The notes under the pieces: model-generated | Told to the model about the DNA's origin: nothing | The model's database searches: none | The model's input: the letters and a program-made list of their open reading frames with translations, nothing else | Position numbers and translations under genes: made by a program | In this document: piece by piece, positions 61,457 to 64,000 of the stretch | Position numbering within the stretch: the first letter of the stretch is position 1 | How the letters are laid out: each line of letters begins with the position of its first letter | Source: Zunongwangia endophytica | GTDB taxonomy: Bacteria; Bacteroidota; Bacteroidia; Flavobacteriales; Flavobacteriaceae | Reading direction: 5' to 3' | DNA: 64,000 nt | Assembly: GCF_030409505.1 (NCBI RefSeq) | Contig: NZ_JAUFPZ010000002.1 | Span: 868,001 to 932,000 of the forward strand

Positions 61457-61608
61457 AACAGTTTTTTATTTTTTTCTGAATATACTATCAAGATTATTCC
61501 AGAGCAAAATAGAAACCTCATTTAGCGGATATTTAACGGCTAAAACAGCATCATGTTAAGGATTTTAAACTTGTTGAAGTATATAAAAGTAATATCTCTC
61601 GAGACTTA

Positions 61609-62664
61609 TTAATTACTTTTGCTTAAAAAAGCTTCTATTTCTGAAACTGTTTTTCTTGCCGATCTTCCAACGCCAATTAAGGTTGCAGATGCGAATCCCG
61701 TCCATTGGCCAAAACCTACCAACCATAATCCTGATATATCTTGTGCTGAAGTGTAATCGGTTCTTATCTTTCCATATTGGTCAATTTCAACCAAATTTTT
61801 TAAATAGTCTGTAGCGTATCCAAAACCGGTGCACCAAATTATGGCGTCAAAATTTTCTTCCTTACCATCCTGCCATTTTACACCATTTTTAGTAATCGCT
61901 TCAATATAGTTGAAGTCATTATAAACTCCGCGATCCCGAGCTTCTTTAACCTGCGAAACCATGACAATACTGCCAATATTGTAGTTTTTCGGTTTATATT
62001 CTTTTCCTTCTTTTTTAGCTCTATATTTTGCAGAAGCCTGATCGAACAGCTCTTTTCCATCTATATCATCTGGTAAAAATTCAGGTTTATTCTTTACTGC
62101 CCATCTGGTTGTAGTGACTTTTGAAAGTTGCGCTAAGATTTGAGCGCCGCTATTCCCCTCTCCTACTACTAATACTTTTTTATTGCTGAAATTTTCGGCT
62201 TTATGATATTCTGAAGAATGAAATTGTAATCCTCTAAACTTATTTGTTCCACTAATAGTTGGGATAATTGGTTTTGATTGTGTTCCTGTGGCTGAGATAA
62301 TGCATTTTGCACTGAAATTTTGATCTTTGCTATTCAGAAGAAATAAATCTTTCTCTTTTTCTATATTCTGAATTTTAATTCCTCTTTTAATCGGGAAGTC
62401 GTAACGTTTTTCATACGCGCATAAATAATTAATTGCCTCTTCTTTGGTAGGATATTCCCTTTTAGTCTTAGGCATTAGCCAACCGGGAAGCGAACTATGC
62501 TTAGCAGCTGAAAATAGGTCCAAATTCTCCCAGTTCTTTGCCCAGGATCCACCGCATTCTTTGTTGGAATCAAGGATGAGGTATTTCAGCGAAGTTCTTC
62601 TAAGATAATAAGCACAGGTTAATCCGCTTTGGCCACCGCCAATAATTATAACATCATAAACCAT
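61609..62664 (-). CDS. Flavin-containing monooxygenase-like protein (ArsO family)
   Basis: A 351-residue FAD/NADPH enzyme: FAD loop VIIIGGGQSGLTCAYYLRR (residue 5), then the GGSWAKNWENLDLFSAAKHSS block (around residue 42) typical of ArsO and related monooxygenases, the NADPH loop VLVVGEGNSGAQILAQL (around residue 164) and the ATG-like IWCTGFGYATDYL motif. The ArsR gene directly upstream abuts this start with no gap, which is the arrangement that supports ArsO, but no ArsB, Acr3 or ArsC is present in the window. The exact role of ArsO in arsenic resistance is not settled. Confidence 0.85.
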   Translation of the reverse strand: MVYDVIIIGGGQSGLTCAYYLRRTSLKYLILDSNKECGGSWAKNWENLDLFSAAKHSSLPGWLMPKTKREYPTKEEAINYLCAYEKRYDFPIKRGIKIQNIEKEKDLFLLNSKDQNFSAKCIISATGTQSKPIIPTISGTNKFRGLQFHSSEYHKAENFSNKKVLVVGEGNSGAQILAQLSKVTTTRWAVKNKPEFLPDDIDGKELFDQASAKYRAKKEGKEYKPKNYNIGSIVMVSQVKEARDRGVYNDFNYIEAITKNGVKWQDGKEENFDAIIWCTGFGYATDYLKNLVEIDQYGKIRTDYTSAQDISGLWLVGFGQWTGFASATLIGVGRSARKTVSEIEAFLSKSN

Positions 62665-62994
62665 TTAGCAACAATCCTTTCCGCAGATTTCCTGCTGAAA
62701 AAATGCACCCAATAAATCACGAATCTCGTTCCATTTTTCTTCATCTATGCAATAGCAAACGCGTGTTCCTTCAATATCTCCTTTTATGATCCCGATATTC
62801 TTTAATTCTCTAAGATGTTGCGATATTGTAGGTTGTGCGAGACCAATTTCTGAAACCAGATCACCACAAATACAACTTTTAGATTTAATAATTTGCTGAA
62901 GAATCGCAATTCTAGCCGGATGACCCAAAACTTTAGCCATCGAAGCTATTTTATTCTGACTTTCACTAAAAATTTCGGATTTTGTAATGCCCAT
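62665..62994 (-). CDS. ArsR/SmtB family metalloregulator
   Basis: A 109-residue winged-helix repressor. The core starts MAKVLGHPARIAILQQI (around residue 18); the metal-site helix is SKSCICGDLVSEIGLAQPTISQHL (around residue 37, CxC, the ArsR-type arsenic site) and the wing EGTRVCYCIDEEKW. A further cysteine cluster ends the protein (ICGKDCC). The two cysteine groups suggest that arsenic or antimony (or copper) ions release it from DNA. A dyad 12 bases upstream could be the operator. The ArsO-like gene follows directly. Confidence 0.93.
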   Translation of the reverse strand: MGITKSEIFSESQNKIASMAKVLGHPARIAILQQIIKSKSCICGDLVSEIGLAQPTISQHLRELKNIGIIKGDIEGTRVCYCIDEEKWNEIRDLLGAFFQQEICGKDCC

Positions 62995-63006
62995 AGATGA
63001 ATTTTA

Positions 63007-63022
63007 ATTGCAATATTACGAT
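63007..63022. promoter_or_regulatory. Imperfect dyad, possible ArsR operator
   Basis: ATTGCAATATTACGAT is a dyad around AATATT with two mismatched pairs out of eight, starting 13 bases before the ArsR ATG. The form (AT-rich centre, short arms) suits ArsR repressors, but it is not proven. Confidence 0.4.
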
Positions 63023-63034
63023 AAATATGAGTTC

Positions 63035-63063
63035 AAAAAAAGCCACAAGATCATGTGGCTTTT
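63035..63063 (-). terminator. Terminator of the last SDR gene
   Basis: AGCCACA and TGTGGCT form the stem with a six-base loop, extended by A-T pairs; the T run is on the minus strand. Confidence 0.8.
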
Positions 63064-63084
63064 CTATGCAATTTCAATAATAAA

Positions 63085-63798
63085 TTACTTTTTTGGTGGC
63101 TTAGATGGTCGAACTTCGATTTTACTAGGTAAGGTTCTAGGATTCATTTTCATTAAATCTACCACTAATTCACCAATATCTTCTTTCTGTATTTTCCATG
63201 CATCTTCGTCGCTTGGCGTATGTCCATTAAAATGAGTAGCCACAGATCCTGGCATGATCGTACTTACTTTTACACCTTTTTGTCTAAGATCTAGCATTAT
63301 CGCTTGTGAAAATCCGGTCAACCCAAATTTACTAGCGTTATAGGCCGCGCCGCCCGCAAAGTAATTTGTTCCTGCAAGACTAGAAATACTAATTACGTAA
63401 CCTTCAGTTTTCACTAATTCTTCTAAAGTAGATTTTACGCTGTAAAATACACCGGTAAGATTTGTTTCTATGGTTGCATTCCATTCTTCCGGAGTCATAT
63501 CTTCGATAGAATTGAATTTCCCTACGCCTGCATTGGCAACTAATAAATCTAATTTACCAAATTTATCTACCGCAGCTTTTACAGCTTTTTGCTGACTTTC
63601 GTAACTTCTAACATCTGCTTCCAGACCAATAATTTCTCCTTTGCTTTCTAATTCTTTCGCAGCATCCTGTGCAGACTCTAATGTTCTACTGGTTATAGCT
63701 ACTTTAAAGCCCTGATTTAATAAAGCTTCGGCTACTCCGTAACCTATACCTTTACTTCCACCGGTTATAAATGCAACTTTTCCTTTTAAAGCACTCAT
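63085..63798 (-). CDS. Short-chain dehydrogenase/reductase (FabG-like)
   Basis: A 237-residue classical SDR with VAFITGGSKGIGYGVAEAL (residue 8, cofactor loop) and TSRTLESAQD after the second strand, indicating NADP. NAGVGKFNSI is the NNAG-like region, the catalytic Ser is in ISISSLAGTNYF and the Tyr-Lys pair in AYNASKFGLTGF (around residue 150). It ends in a basic PSKPPKK tail. It is a 3-oxoacyl-ACP-reductase-like enzyme of uncertain substrate. It is separated from the arsR gene by a terminator. Confidence 0.93.
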   Translation of the reverse strand: MSALKGKVAFITGGSKGIGYGVAEALLNQGFKVAITSRTLESAQDAAKELESKGEIIGLEADVRSYESQQKAVKAAVDKFGKLDLLVANAGVGKFNSIEDMTPEEWNATIETNLTGVFYSVKSTLEELVKTEGYVISISSLAGTNYFAGGAAYNASKFGLTGFSQAIMLDLRQKGVKVSTIMPGSVATHFNGHTPSDEDAWKIQKEDIGELVVDLMKMNPRTLPSKIEVRPSKPPKK

Positions 63799-63950
63799 AG
63801 TATATTTTTTTATTTATAAATTCACTTAAAATTAAATCTAACAAAGTAGCTAGGCCTTGTGAAATTATTACTGGTAATTAATTGTTAATTTTAAATCTAA
63901 AACCTTTATTAATTTAGGTGTTAAATAGTTTCAGAACTAGCATAAAAAAG

Positions 63951-63958
63951 TATTTTTG
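63951..63958 (+). promoter_or_regulatory. Candidate -7 box of a gene beyond the window
   Basis: TATTTTTG fits TAnnTTTG near the right edge, with a TTTC at about 18-19 bases upstream as a weak -33. A rightward gene starting outside the window is expected. Confidence 0.35.
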
Positions 63959-64000
63959 CAAAAACTAGATTTCTTACTACTACAAATAAATACACTTATA

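Overview
The window comes from an AT-rich chromosome of a Bacteroidota bacterium, most likely a marine member of the Flavobacteriaceae (Gramella/Zunongwangia/Salegentibacter type; the genus is inferred, not shown). The reasons are a type B gliding-motility (T9SS) C-terminal sorting domain, Bacteroidota-restricted families (DUF4251, DUF1835, DUF6155, fused E1 alpha-beta), several promoter -7 boxes of the form TAnnTTTG, few Shine-Dalgarno sites, many TTG starts and frequent TAATG or ATGA start/stop overlaps. I see no rRNA, tRNA, CRISPR array, insertion sequence or prophage. This is mostly core chromosome with a few decayed genes.

Layout. 1-3.4 kb: 3' part of PEP carboxylase, then a DinB-fold protein and a YihY membrane protein in one overlapping run. 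3.5-10.3 kb: DJ-1/PfpI protein, a small acidic protein, aroB, proline dehydrogenase, LpxH-like hydrolase, aroC and a dicarboxylate/amino-acid symporter. 10.4-15.6 kb: a zinc-finger-like membrane protein, a DCC protein coupled to a Smr-less MutS2, ung, then a membrane-protein gene broken by an amber codon and a DUF4177-like protein. 15.6-21.7 kb: polyphosphate kinase coupled to a binding-protein-like gene without signal peptide, then a run of 2OG oxygenase, SUI1 factor, DUF1835 and nucleoside phosphorylase. 21.9-32.3 kb: fused branched-chain 2-oxoacid dehydrogenase E1, envelope lipoproteins, a degenerate metallo-beta-lactamase-fold protein, an Aquifex-type aconitase, a ribosome hibernation factor, a CDF transporter, an S41 peptidase and a cold-shock protein.

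32.5-39.2 kb: beta-glucosidase, glycosyltransferase and an unlisted 45-codon ORF joined by overlaps, a remnant of a 4,5-DOPA dioxygenase gene, azoreductase with a perfect palindrome upstream, a membrane-anchored AraC-type regulator and a large T9SS cargo protein. 39.4-43.6 kb: an oxidative pentose phosphate operon, rpiB-gnd-zwf-pgl. 43.7-47.7 kb: a YeiH exporter with its LysR regulator and an exported M1 peptidase. 47.9-63.8 kb: redox and transport genes: an FAD/NAD(P) oxidoreductase overlapping an AEC carrier, an MDR alcohol dehydrogenase, a membrane-anchored BRCT-like protein, old yellow enzyme with a Crp-type regulator, a Tat-exported HisC-like aminotransferase with a second AEC carrier, FUSC and DUF6155 proteins, a CurA-like reductase, two short-chain dehydrogenases and an arsR-arsO pair.

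How they fit together: rpiB-gnd-zwf-pgl would make NADPH and pentoses, and the many NAD(P)H-dependent flavin and MDR/SDR enzymes nearby would use reducing power. PEP carboxylase, aconitase, aroB and aroC are central carbon and shikimate steps. The most unusual items are the amber-interrupted gene at 14.75 kb, the DOPA dioxygenase remnant at 35.3 kb, the metal-site-less MBL protein at 25.7 kb, the aconitase with a Cys-to-Ser change in its cluster motif, the BRCT-like membrane protein at 51.6 kb, and the ppk1-coupled intracellular binding protein. I found no clear multi-gene system that is wholly undescribed. Hairpin terminators separate most converging or consecutive transcription units.
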